This document shows, piece by piece, positions 58,052 through 64,000 of a stretch of 64,000 nt of DNA. Position numbers and translations under genes: made by a program. Source of the DNA: Gammaproteobacteria bacterium (GTDB lineage: Bacteria; Pseudomonadota; Gammaproteobacteria; Ga0077554; Ga007554); assembly GCA_016191235.1 (NCBI GenBank), contig JACPOZ010000049.1:1-64000 (forward strand), written 5' to 3'. The notes beneath the pieces were generated by a model that made no database searches, was not told the DNA's origin, and saw only the letters and a list, made by a program, of their open reading frames with translations. Each line of letters opens with the position of its first letter. Positions within the stretch are counted from its first letter, which is position 1.

Positions 58052-58070
58052 AAAAACCAGCGAACGCCGG
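58052..58070 (-). terminator. Intrinsic terminator of the diheme cytochrome gene
   Basis: On the minus strand CCGGCGTTCGCTGG folds into a compact GC stem (one G-T pair) followed directly by TTTTT, 1 nt after the stop codon. It separates this gene from the downstream membrane cytochrome gene. Confidence 0.75.
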
Positions 58071-58071
58071 T

Positions 58072-58812
58072 CTAGTGCGGATCGTAAGCGTGGCGCGTAT
58101 TACCGCTGGAGTAAAATGAAGTAATTGCCAGGTAGGCGGCTGCATTATTGATGTCATCATCGGACATCTTTTGCGCAACAGCACGCATCGCACCCTTAGG
58201 ATCATTGGCACGGCTGCCATCACGCCATTTTTTCAATTGATTGACAAGATATACGTAACGCTGCTGACCAATCATGGGAAAGACCGGCGGGGCACCCATA
58301 CCATTATATCCGTGGCATGACTTACAGGCAGTGATGCCTTTCTCATTACCGCCCCACTCGACCAGCGATTTGCCCTTGTGTGGCAAGCCAACCACTTGAC
58401 CTGCGGCCTTCAACTCTTCAAGGTTGGAGACCTTGGTGTCGCCATGCTTGCGCAGGCTCGCCAGATAGGTCGCCACATCCTTGCGGTCCTGCTCGCTCAG
58501 ACCCTTGGCGTTGGTGTTCATGACGAACATGGTTGTGTCTGTACGTTTGTCGGTTGCGAAATCTTCCAGCTGCTTCAAGAGGAAATTATAAAACTGGCCG
58601 GAGATACGGGGTGTGCCCATGTTGTCGTCGCCCAGCCCTTCGGGGCCGTGGCATGAATTACACGCGGGAACACTGCCCTTGCCTTCCGTGAAAATCTTTT
58701 TACCATTGGCAAGATCACCGTCACCCTTGGGCCACGCCACACTTGCCATGACTACCGATGGCAACATTGCCGCCATAAGTACCGCCGCAGTCGAAACTAT
58801 TACACGTTTCAT
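58072..58812 (-). CDS. Periplasmic diheme cytochrome c (c4/c553-like)
   Basis: The 246-residue protein has a signal peptide (residues 1-23, ending VMA-S) and two class I cytochrome domains. Heme-binding CNSCH is at 51-55 and CKSCH at 163-167; GLGDDNMGTPRISGQF and GMGAPPVFPMIGQQR precede the probable Met axial ligands of each half. This is the cytochrome c4 plan, an electron carrier to terminal oxidases or a donor for the membrane cytochrome downstream. The C terminus ends in HAYDPH. It sits between two microprotein genes and a terminator. Confidence 0.93.
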   Translation of the reverse strand: MKRVIVSTAAVLMAAMLPSVVMASVAWPKGDGDLANGKKIFTEGKGSVPACNSCHGPEGLGDDNMGTPRISGQFYNFLLKQLEDFATDKRTDTTMFVMNTNAKGLSEQDRKDVATYLASLRKHGDTKVSNLEELKAAGQVVGLPHKGKSLVEWGGNEKGITACKSCHGYNGMGAPPVFPMIGQQRYVYLVNQLKKWRDGSRANDPKGAMRAVAQKMSDDDINNAAAYLAITSFYSSGNTRHAYDPH

Positions 58813-58988
58813 CTTAAAGACACCCTCCCAAGTATTTAACCATTCTTATCATCCCGTGGCTCAAGCCCAGCAGGCGGACAGATCCAGCATGGGATCGCCA
58901 ACCATAAACGGAGCCGCCCCGCAGGATTCCCACCCGCACGACAAACCGCCTCTTTGTGTTTAAAGCCCCCCCGACCCATCAAGCGGGA

Positions 58989-59081
58989 TCAGGAATTCAT
59001 CTTAACCAAAAGTGCCGCAAAAACAAACGCTCCAACAAACCAGATCGCGTAGATAGTAAAGATTTCAGCTGAATACATCAT
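58989..59081 (-). CDS. Single-helix microprotein (30 residues) upstream of the cytochromes
   Basis: A clear GGAGG ribosome-binding site (GTGGAGGCGATTAAAT before ATGATG on the minus strand) precedes a 30-codon frame beginning MMYSAEIFTIYAIWFVGAFV and ending LVKMNS. Residues 8-26 are a membrane helix; the short polar ends lack cysteine or histidine. It resembles in plan the tiny subunits that stabilise terminal oxidases (CydX, CcoQ-like), without sequence similarity that I can recognise. Same strand as the cytochrome genes, 176 nt before the diheme cytochrome. Confidence 0.62.
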   Translation of the reverse strand: MMYSAEIFTIYAIWFVGAFVFAALLVKMNS

Positions 59082-59141
59082 ATTTAATCGCCTCCACTTT
59101 TATGAGTCGCCCTATAACTAGAGCTTGAATATTATATTGTT

Positions 59142-59246
59142 TTATCCAAGCTTGAGGATATATAACATGACAGATAATATTAATGCAAGTACTATCCCCT
59201 CCAATCCATGCGTGATAGTTTTAGCTAATTTAAAATATCCTCCCAT
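59142..59246 (-). CDS. Single-helix microprotein (34 residues), first of the redox cluster
   Basis: A 34-codon frame starts ATGGGAGGATATTTT on the minus strand, with a basic N terminus (residues 1-11) and a helix at about 15-33 (EGIVLALILSVMLYIL). AGCAGG abuts the ATG, too close for a normal ribosome-binding site, so the start is uncertain. It lies 60 nt before the 30-residue gene on the same strand, and both have one helix. The reverse strand has a shorter frame here, less convincing. Confidence 0.45.
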   Translation of the reverse strand: MGGYFKLAKTITHGLEGIVLALILSVMLYILKLG

Positions 59247-59318
59247 CCTGCTGCTGTCATAATAGGACGGATGCTTCCAGCCGCATATCAGCTCAAACAT
59301 GTTACGCTAAAATACCAA

Positions 59319-59340
59319 ACCAATACAAAACCAATACAAA
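59319..59340. promoter_or_regulatory. Two perfect 11-bp tandem repeats in a divergent promoter region
   Basis: ACCAATACAAA occurs twice without a gap (59319-59329, 59330-59340), with partial units ACCAA before and ACC after. The 11-bp period is one helical turn, as expected for side-by-side regulator sites. It lies between the microprotein/cytochrome cluster (minus) and the GT-C gene (plus). Confidence 0.4.
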
Positions 59341-59364
59341 ACCTCAAATTCCAAAGGAAAGTCA

Positions 59365-60747
59365 ATGCAATACCGCATCTCAGACCGCCATCTGGGTCTG
59401 CTAGCCATGATTATCTGGGGCGGCGCGATACTGGCGCTGGGCCTGGTCAGATTTGAACCCTACGGGCTGGATGAAGGCGCCGCCAGGGGGCTACTGCTAA
59501 ATTGGTCTGTCGTCGACAACATTGCCAGTCCCATTGTTATTTTTGGACTCCCCGACTTCCGGGCATTGTTTTTTGTTCCGCTGGGGCTTTATTGGTCGGG
59601 CAGCATTATCGCGGCCAAGGTATATACCTTAATGATGGCTTTCTCTGCCATCCTGCTTCTCTATTCCTGGAGCCGCCGGGCCAGCGGCATAGAAGCTGCG
59701 CTGATTGCCAGTGCATTACTGGCAATCTCACCGCTCATGATCACGCAGATTGACGCCATCGGCGCGGGCCCGTACCTGCTTTTGACCTTTGGCCTGGGTG
59801 TTTGGCTGGACAAGACTTATCGCGCGGCACAACGTCCACTGAGCGGCTGGTATTTCCTGCAACTCTTGGCCGTCGGCACTAGCGTTAGCCTACACCCTGC
59901 CGGACTGGCTTACCCGCTGGCTCTGATGTGGCGGTGGCATAAAGACCCCGCCGATGCCCGCCAAAAAAGACATGTCCTTATCGGCGTCACCCTAATCACA
60001 ACCATCATCTTGATCATGCGGCTGGGATGGCCCGACATAGTGTGGTGGAACAATCCTATCACCACACTTGGCCTGGCGAATCTGGGCAACCAGATGGAAG
60101 AACCAAGCTGGATCGTCGGCGCCTTGTCCGCAGCGTTATTGCTGCTGGTGCTGTGGCTGGAGAGACGTACGCTACTGAATGACCTGATGGGCACCATACT
60201 GCTGCTGGGCCTGTTGATCGGCCTTGCCGCCGCTGACGCTACATGGGCCATGCTGGCGCTGGTGCTGGTTTTATACCGGGGAGTGCCGCGCCTGATCGCC
60301 GCAAACAAAAAGAGCCTGGCGGGCCGTTATGGGTTGGTGATGATAGTAATGCTGGTTGTTTCCATGTCGTTCATGCTTGCGGATAAAAGCTATGCGCGTA
60401 TCGTGAAAGACGGCGAATTAAGCCCCGAGGATCAGCTCATCAAGCTGCTCGCCGTGGAGGCATCGGACACCAAACAGCCTTTCCGCGCCGCCAGCCAATG
60501 GCCGGCCCGCAGCATGATCGCGTGCAAGCGTGACGTGCTGCCGTTGCCGCCGCCCGCCAAGGACGGGGAAGCCCTGCTCAAGACGATCAAGGGCATTACG
60601 CACCTTACCTTCAACCCCTACAATCCCGCCTATCGTGAGCTTGGACGCAACATCGCTCAATTGGGCGCCGCAACGCAAACGCTGGCGCTGCAACAGGGGG
60701 GGGTGATTATTAAAATACGGCAGCCAGCCAAGCCGGCTGCCCAATAG
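59365..60747 (+). CDS. GT-C-fold membrane glycosyltransferase-like protein
   Basis: The 460-residue protein has about ten to twelve membrane helices in the first 350 residues, then a periplasmic C-terminal region of about 110 residues. The first loop contains FEPYGLDEGAARGLLLNW, the acidic pair typical of ArnT/PMT-like (GT39, GT83) enzymes that use polyprenyl-phosphate sugars. No acceptor can be named. The ATG has AAAGGAAAG at 53-58 past 59300, seven nt before it. It stands alone, convergent with psiE. Confidence 0.72.
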   Translation: MQYRISDRHLGLLAMIIWGGAILALGLVRFEPYGLDEGAARGLLLNWSVVDNIASPIVIFGLPDFRALFFVPLGLYWSGSIIAAKVYTLMMAFSAILLLYSWSRRASGIEAALIASALLAISPLMITQIDAIGAGPYLLLTFGLGVWLDKTYRAAQRPLSGWYFLQLLAVGTSVSLHPAGLAYPLALMWRWHKDPADARQKRHVLIGVTLITTIILIMRLGWPDIVWWNNPITTLGLANLGNQMEEPSWIVGALSAALLLLVLWLERRTLLNDLMGTILLLGLLIGLAAADATWAMLALVLVLYRGVPRLIAANKKSLAGRYGLVMIVMLVVSMSFMLADKSYARIVKDGELSPEDQLIKLLAVEASDTKQPFRAASQWPARSMIACKRDVLPLPPPAKDGEALLKTIKGITHLTFNPYNPAYRELGRNIAQLGAATQTLALQQGGVIIKIRQPAKPAAQ

Positions 60748-60787
60748 GACTGTCTAACAAACGATAGCGCCGCCGCTTTTTTGCGAA

Positions 60788-60838
60788 CCTTTTGGGAGCG
60801 TGAAGCCTGTCCTCGGGCACTTCCAGGCTCCCAAAAGG
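60788..60838. terminator. Inverted repeat between convergent genes
   Basis: CCTTTTGGGAGC (60788-60799) and GCTCCCAAAAGG (60827-60838) are a perfect 12-bp inverted repeat with a 27-nt spacer, halfway between the GT-C gene and psiE. With T-runs in the arms it could serve both strands. Confidence 0.5.
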
Positions 60839-60872
60839 GACAAGGTAATTGGCGGCACTATCACCCCCAAAA

Positions 60873-61343
60873 TCATTCCGGCGCTTTTTCTTGCGATGCG
60901 GCGGGCTTGTTCACCATATCAGCCATCCGCCTCTCGCGCTGATACACTACCACCGAACCAATACGCAATATGGTCAGCACCAGCATCAGGGCGCTTAGCG
61001 CGTAGATTTGCTCAGACGGGATTTTGTGCTCAAACAGACCAATCATCAATTCCCGCAAAACAAACACAATGCCGGCATCGACGATAAACGTCATACGCAG
61101 ACGCTGGGTGTGGAAGTACTCCACCAGCGAACGCGATAGCTCGACCAGAATGAAGAGGGTCAAGACATCGGAGATGATCTTGGAGTAGTGCTTGCCCAGC
61201 TCTTTCTCGACCATCAGATCACCGACAGACATGAACAGGTGCAGCACGCCAATGATCATGCCCAGCGTAATGAATAACAACATGGCACCGAACACTACGC
61301 TGATAACTTTATTGAACAGTTTCAGAAAATCGATTTTCATCAT
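60873..61343 (-). CDS. PsiE-family phosphate-starvation-inducible membrane protein
   Basis: The 156-residue inner-membrane protein has four helices (about 13-36, 58-78, 84-104 and 113-133) and the family stretch DVLTLFILVELSRSLVEYFHTQRLRMTFIVDAGIVFVLREL. PsiE proteins are induced in phosphate starvation in E. coli; their function is unknown. The start may be at either of the two first methionines. It lies 27 nt downstream of mutM on the same strand. Confidence 0.87.
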   Translation of the reverse strand: MMKIDFLKLFNKVISVVFGAMLLFITLGMIIGVLHLFMSVGDLMVEKELGKHYSKIISDVLTLFILVELSRSLVEYFHTQRLRMTFIVDAGIVFVLRELMIGLFEHKIPSEQIYALSALMLVLTILRIGSVVVYQRERRMADMVNKPAASQEKAPE

Positions 61344-61370
61344 ATTGAATCTCTCATCTTTTTTTGTATA

Positions 61371-62186
61371 TCAACGCTGGCATGCTGAGCAGAAAAATGT
61401 CGAGCGCTGCCCCTGTTTAATTTGCACAATAGCGCGCCCGCAGCGAACGCAAGGCTGGTCCGTCCTGCCGTACACCTTGAGCTGCTGCTGAAAATAACCC
61501 GGCTTGCCCTCGCCATTATAAAAATCGCGCAGCGTGGTGCCGCCCTGGGCAATCGCGTCGCTCAATACCTGCTGGATGGCCAGTGCCAGGCGCCGATATC
61601 GCTGTTGCGAAATGCGTCCCGCTTCGCGCAGGGGGTGGATACCGGCGAGAAACAGTGTCTCACTCGCGTAAATATTACCTACGCCCGTGACAATATGACT
61701 ATCCATAATAAATTGCTTAACGGCAAGGCTGCGGCTACGGGAACGCTGGTGCAAATAGCTGCCATCAAACGCATCGCTGAACGGCTCAGGACCGAGATCG
61801 CTCAACAGGGCATGCTGTAGTGGATTTTCCCGCGTCCACAACACGGCGCCAAAGCGCCGTGGGTCGCGCAAGCGCAGGCAATCGCCGCTGGCGAGCGCGA
61901 TATCCACATGATCGTGTTTTTCGGCCGGGCTTGAGCTTGGCAGGATGCGCAGACTGCCCGACATGCCCAAGTGGATGATCACGCTGCCCACCGGAGAACG
62001 CAACAGCAGATACTTGCCGCGCCGCTCTACTGCCTGCAGTGTTTGCCCGGCCAGGTCGCCAGCAAGTTCCGGGGAGACGGGCTGCCGCAGACGGGCATTG
62101 CGCACGACAATATGCGAGACGCGCTGGCCCACAACGTAGGGGGCAATACCTCGGCAGGTGGTCTCGACTTCGGGAAGTTCAGGCAC
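61371..62186 (-). CDS. mutM: Formamidopyrimidine-DNA glycosylase
   Basis: MutM (Fpg, 271 residues) excises 8-oxoguanine and nicks the strand. The start MPELPEVETTCRGI supplies the catalytic Pro2 and Glu3; Lys58-equivalent is in RRGKYLLL; the helix-two-turn-helix has KQFIMDSHIVTGVGNIYA; the C-terminal zinc finger is CVRCG...CSAC. The next gene upstream (DUF4340) ends 1 nt before the start. Confidence 0.97.
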   Translation of the reverse strand: MPELPEVETTCRGIAPYVVGQRVSHIVVRNARLRQPVSPELAGDLAGQTLQAVERRGKYLLLRSPVGSVIIHLGMSGSLRILPSSSPAEKHDHVDIALASGDCLRLRDPRRFGAVLWTRENPLQHALLSDLGPEPFSDAFDGSYLHQRSRSRSLAVKQFIMDSHIVTGVGNIYASETLFLAGIHPLREAGRISQQRYRRLALAIQQVLSDAIAQGGTTLRDFYNGEGKPGYFQQQLKVYGRTDQPCVRCGRAIVQIKQGQRSTFFCSACQR

Positions 62187-62187
62187 G

Positions 62188-63069
62188 TTATTGATCCCGA
62201 CCGTTGCCCTGGCGATCCTTGGAAGACTCGCGCAAAAACAGACGCTGCGCCTGTTCCACAGTAAAATGATACTGCATACCGATGTCGCGGCGGGCCAGAA
62301 TCAATTCCGGCTCTCTGGCGACAATTTCAAAATGCAACTCTGTCGCCGGCTCAAGACGCACCACAATCTCACCTAGCGCCTTGCCATCCGGGGCATACGT
62401 CTCAACGCTGTGCGCCTCGGTGCGCTGCCATTCGTCCACCAGACGCTGCACCACATCTGCGGAAAGATCCGCCCTTGCGGGCGCGACCGTCCAGCGCCCA
62501 TCTTCCGCGCGGCTGATCGTGGCATCAGGCAGCTTGATCTCCATCTGCTTGAACCCTGCCGGAAGCAAGGCAGGACTCACCAGCGCCGCCAACGCGATGT
62601 TTGCATCCCGGTAGCCGCTATCGGCGATCAGATGTACGGTCTGCCCCACCTTCACGTATCGCCGCCCCTCCAGTGGTTCGGTGCTACCAAAGGCAAGCTC
62701 CAGACCATCGAGTTCCACATAAAGATCGGGGGAGTCAAGCTTGAATTTTGCCAGATCCACGCCACGCACATCGAGTTGCGCGTAACTCGGGGCGCGCGCC
62801 AGCTCCAGCAATCGCTGTACATTTTCGCTATTGGCGGGCACGCTGATGGGTTGGTTGAGGCGCCAGCCCTGATTACCCTTAACCAGGCTTATAACTTCAC
62901 CATCCTTGTGGTTGATACGGATTTGGCTGATCTTGCCGGGATCAATAACCGTCAGGGTGGATGACTGTCCTGGCGACTCCTTGCCTCTCCCATAAAATGC
63001 GAACAGGGCCAATCCCGCCAGGATGACAAACAATGCCAGATTGAACCAGGCACGCGAACCTATTTTCAT
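62188..63069 (-). CDS. DUF4340 domain protein
   Basis: The 293-residue protein has one N-terminal helix (about 8-26) and a long extracytoplasmic region of repeated beta-rich units (ISQIRINHKDGEVISLVKGNQGWRLNQP is the first). DUF4340 proteins are regularly encoded after GldG-like ABC-transporter subunits, as here, 13 nt after the partial gene. Function is not established; they are thought to be part of an envelope ABC system. Confidence 0.85.
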   Translation of the reverse strand: MKIGSRAWFNLALFVILAGLALFAFYGRGKESPGQSSTLTVIDPGKISQIRINHKDGEVISLVKGNQGWRLNQPISVPANSENVQRLLELARAPSYAQLDVRGVDLAKFKLDSPDLYVELDGLELAFGSTEPLEGRRYVKVGQTVHLIADSGYRDANIALAALVSPALLPAGFKQMEIKLPDATISRAEDGRWTVAPARADLSADVVQRLVDEWQRTEAHSVETYAPDGKALGEIVVRLEPATELHFEIVAREPELILARRDIGMQYHFTVEQAQRLFLRESSKDRQGNGRDQ

Positions 63070-63082
63070 GTCTTCGTCACCA

Positions 63083-64000
63083 TCACAGTTTGCGGCGCCG
63101 CAGCCAGATCAGCAAACCGCTGCCGGCCAACATGGCTGGAATGGCGACGAGGAAGCCGATACCAATAACGGCATAGTGCGTTTGCGACAAATTGAGCGAC
63201 AGATCAGGGGCAGTCTTAACGGGGATGGCGATGAAGGCGTCATCATGAGACAGCCAGTTCACGATATTCATTCCCAGATTCAGATTGCCGCCATTGCCGA
63301 GATAGGCATTGGAGAGAAAGTCGCCATCCCCCAACACCACAACACGCTGCTGCATGTCCTTGCCGCCAGCATCCTTGACTGCACGGTTCAAGCTCACACC
63401 TATGGCCAGCGGCCCTGCAACATCACCACCTTGATTAAAGCTGATCTCGCCGGAAAGCCTGCCGCTTTCCGACCAGCTGCGCTCTCCCGTCATTAGAAAA
63501 GGCTGGCCATCCCAGCCTGCGGGCACTGTTAATTTCAGACCGCTCGCCAAGGGAAACAAAGTGACCACATTGAAGCCCTGCGTGACAGGATGGTCGCCAT
63601 AATCGGCCACCAGCGCAAAGGCGGGATTGTTGATCGAAAACGCCTGCGTGGCGAGATCAACAATCACGCCCGGCAGAAATTCAACGCCAAGCTGTTGGGC
63701 CAATGGCTTCAGACCGTGCAATGAGCCAGGATCGCCCAGCCACAGGAGGTTGCCGCCGTGCGCCACGTAATCCTGGATCAACTTCACCTCGCCCGGCAGT
63801 AGATCCACTTGGGGGCTGGCGACAACCAGGGTCGCGGTGTTGGCGGGGATCTGCGGCTGGCTGGCCAGATTGATGGTTTGCGCCTTGAAACCCTTGGTCT
63901 CGACCTGGCCGATCCACGACCCCAGGTCGTGATTGGCCCGACCATGCGGGTTGCGCTCGCCATGCCCTTCCAAAAACACGATCCAGCGTTCTCCGCCGCG
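63083..64000 (-). CDS. GldG-like ABC-transporter auxiliary protein, partial (C-terminal part)
   Basis: The frame runs through the window edge without a start; 305 residues are visible. The sequence RWIVFLEGHGERNPHG near the edge, LGDPGSLHGLKPLAQQLGVEF, VVVLGDGDFLSNAYLGNGGN and a final helix followed by RRRKL at the C terminus are characteristic of the large extracytoplasmic subunit of GldG-type ABC systems (uncharacterised ABC type, PF09822). GTG at 63979 in the frame is not a real start. Its ATPase and permease genes should lie beyond the edge. Confidence 0.82.
   Translation of the reverse strand, partial: RGGERWIVFLEGHGERNPHGRANHDLGSWIGQVETKGFKAQTINLASQPQIPANTATLVVASPQVDLLPGEVKLIQDYVAHGGNLLWLGDPGSLHGLKPLAQQLGVEFLPGVIVDLATQAFSINNPAFALVADYGDHPVTQGFNVVTLFPLASGLKLTVPAGWDGQPFLMTGERSWSESGRLSGEISFNQGGDVAGPLAIGVSLNRAVKDAGGKDMQQRVVVLGDGDFLSNAYLGNGGNLNLGMNIVNWLSHDDAFIAIPVKTAPDLSLNLSQTHYAVIGIGFLVAIPAMLAGSGLLIWLRRRKL

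Noticed and set aside
59167-59265. 31-codon plus-strand frame opposite the 34-residue microprotein
   Set aside because: It has no clear ribosome-binding site and lower hydrophobic regularity; the minus-strand frame fits the orientation of the cytochrome genes.
59319-59343. Possible CRISPR or tandem-repeat array
   Set aside because: Only two full 11-bp units without spacers, so it is not a CRISPR; kept as a possible regulatory repeat.

Overview
The window reads as chromosomal DNA of a gammaproteobacterium. The evidence is gene order: the array gyrA-serC-(serA)-pheA-(aroF)-tyrA-aroA-cmk-rpsA-ihfB-lapA-lapB-pyrF and the array glyA-nrdR-ribD-ribE-ribB-ribH-nusB-thiL-pgpA are arrangements typical of that class. 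Several c-type cytochromes, a TauE/SafE exporter and a globin-coupled c-di-GMP enzyme suggest a respiratory, free-living organism. Genus cannot be decided from this sequence. No rRNA, tRNA, CRISPR array, prophage or complete insertion sequence was seen.

Layout. 0.2-10.4 kb holds scattered single genes: a PlsC-like acyltransferase, a membrane protein, YceI, a globin-PAS-PAS-GGDEF-EAL protein, RsmA, a Tim44-domain protein, a short MoeA-like protein and an ABC1 kinase. 10.6-13.6 kb has DUF302, the helicase YoaA and a small unknown. 13.6-19.3 kb is a CzcABC-type metal-efflux operon with a perfect palindrome just upstream. 19.4-25.7 kb has glgA, a divergent mtaD/mtnA pair for methylthioadenosine salvage, a TauE exporter and an orphan Wzz protein. 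25.8-41.7 kb is the long minus-strand array for aromatic amino acids, serine, translation and LPS control, headed by a 35-residue lysine-rich protein not long enough for ordinary gene calling. 41.8-49.4 kb is the riboflavin/thiamine/one-carbon array. 49.6-54.3 kb holds a diguanylate cyclase and a large CHASE-PAS-PAS hybrid kinase, followed by rimO.

56-59.3 kb is the most unusual part: a minus-strand redox cluster. It contains two single-helix microproteins (34 and 30 residues), a diheme cytochrome c, a membrane-anchored monoheme cytochrome c, a 175-residue four-helix protein resembling only the first part of heme-copper oxidase/NorB subunit I, and a thioredoxin-like lipoprotein joined to it by an ATGA overlap. 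59.4-64 kb has a GT-C-type membrane protein, PsiE, MutM, DUF4340 and a partial GldG-like protein.

A second theme is the density of short palindromic elements between genes. Three copies of a 236-239 bp element end in CCTAAAAACGGCAGTTG inverted repeats and sit in 5-bp target duplications. Several CCACGAAAAACACGAAA elements and several GGGTGCGTC(T/C)CACGCACC elements are also present. One 149-bp element has run into coding sequence, giving ThiL a 24-residue tail and apparently supplying the ribosome-binding site of pgpA.
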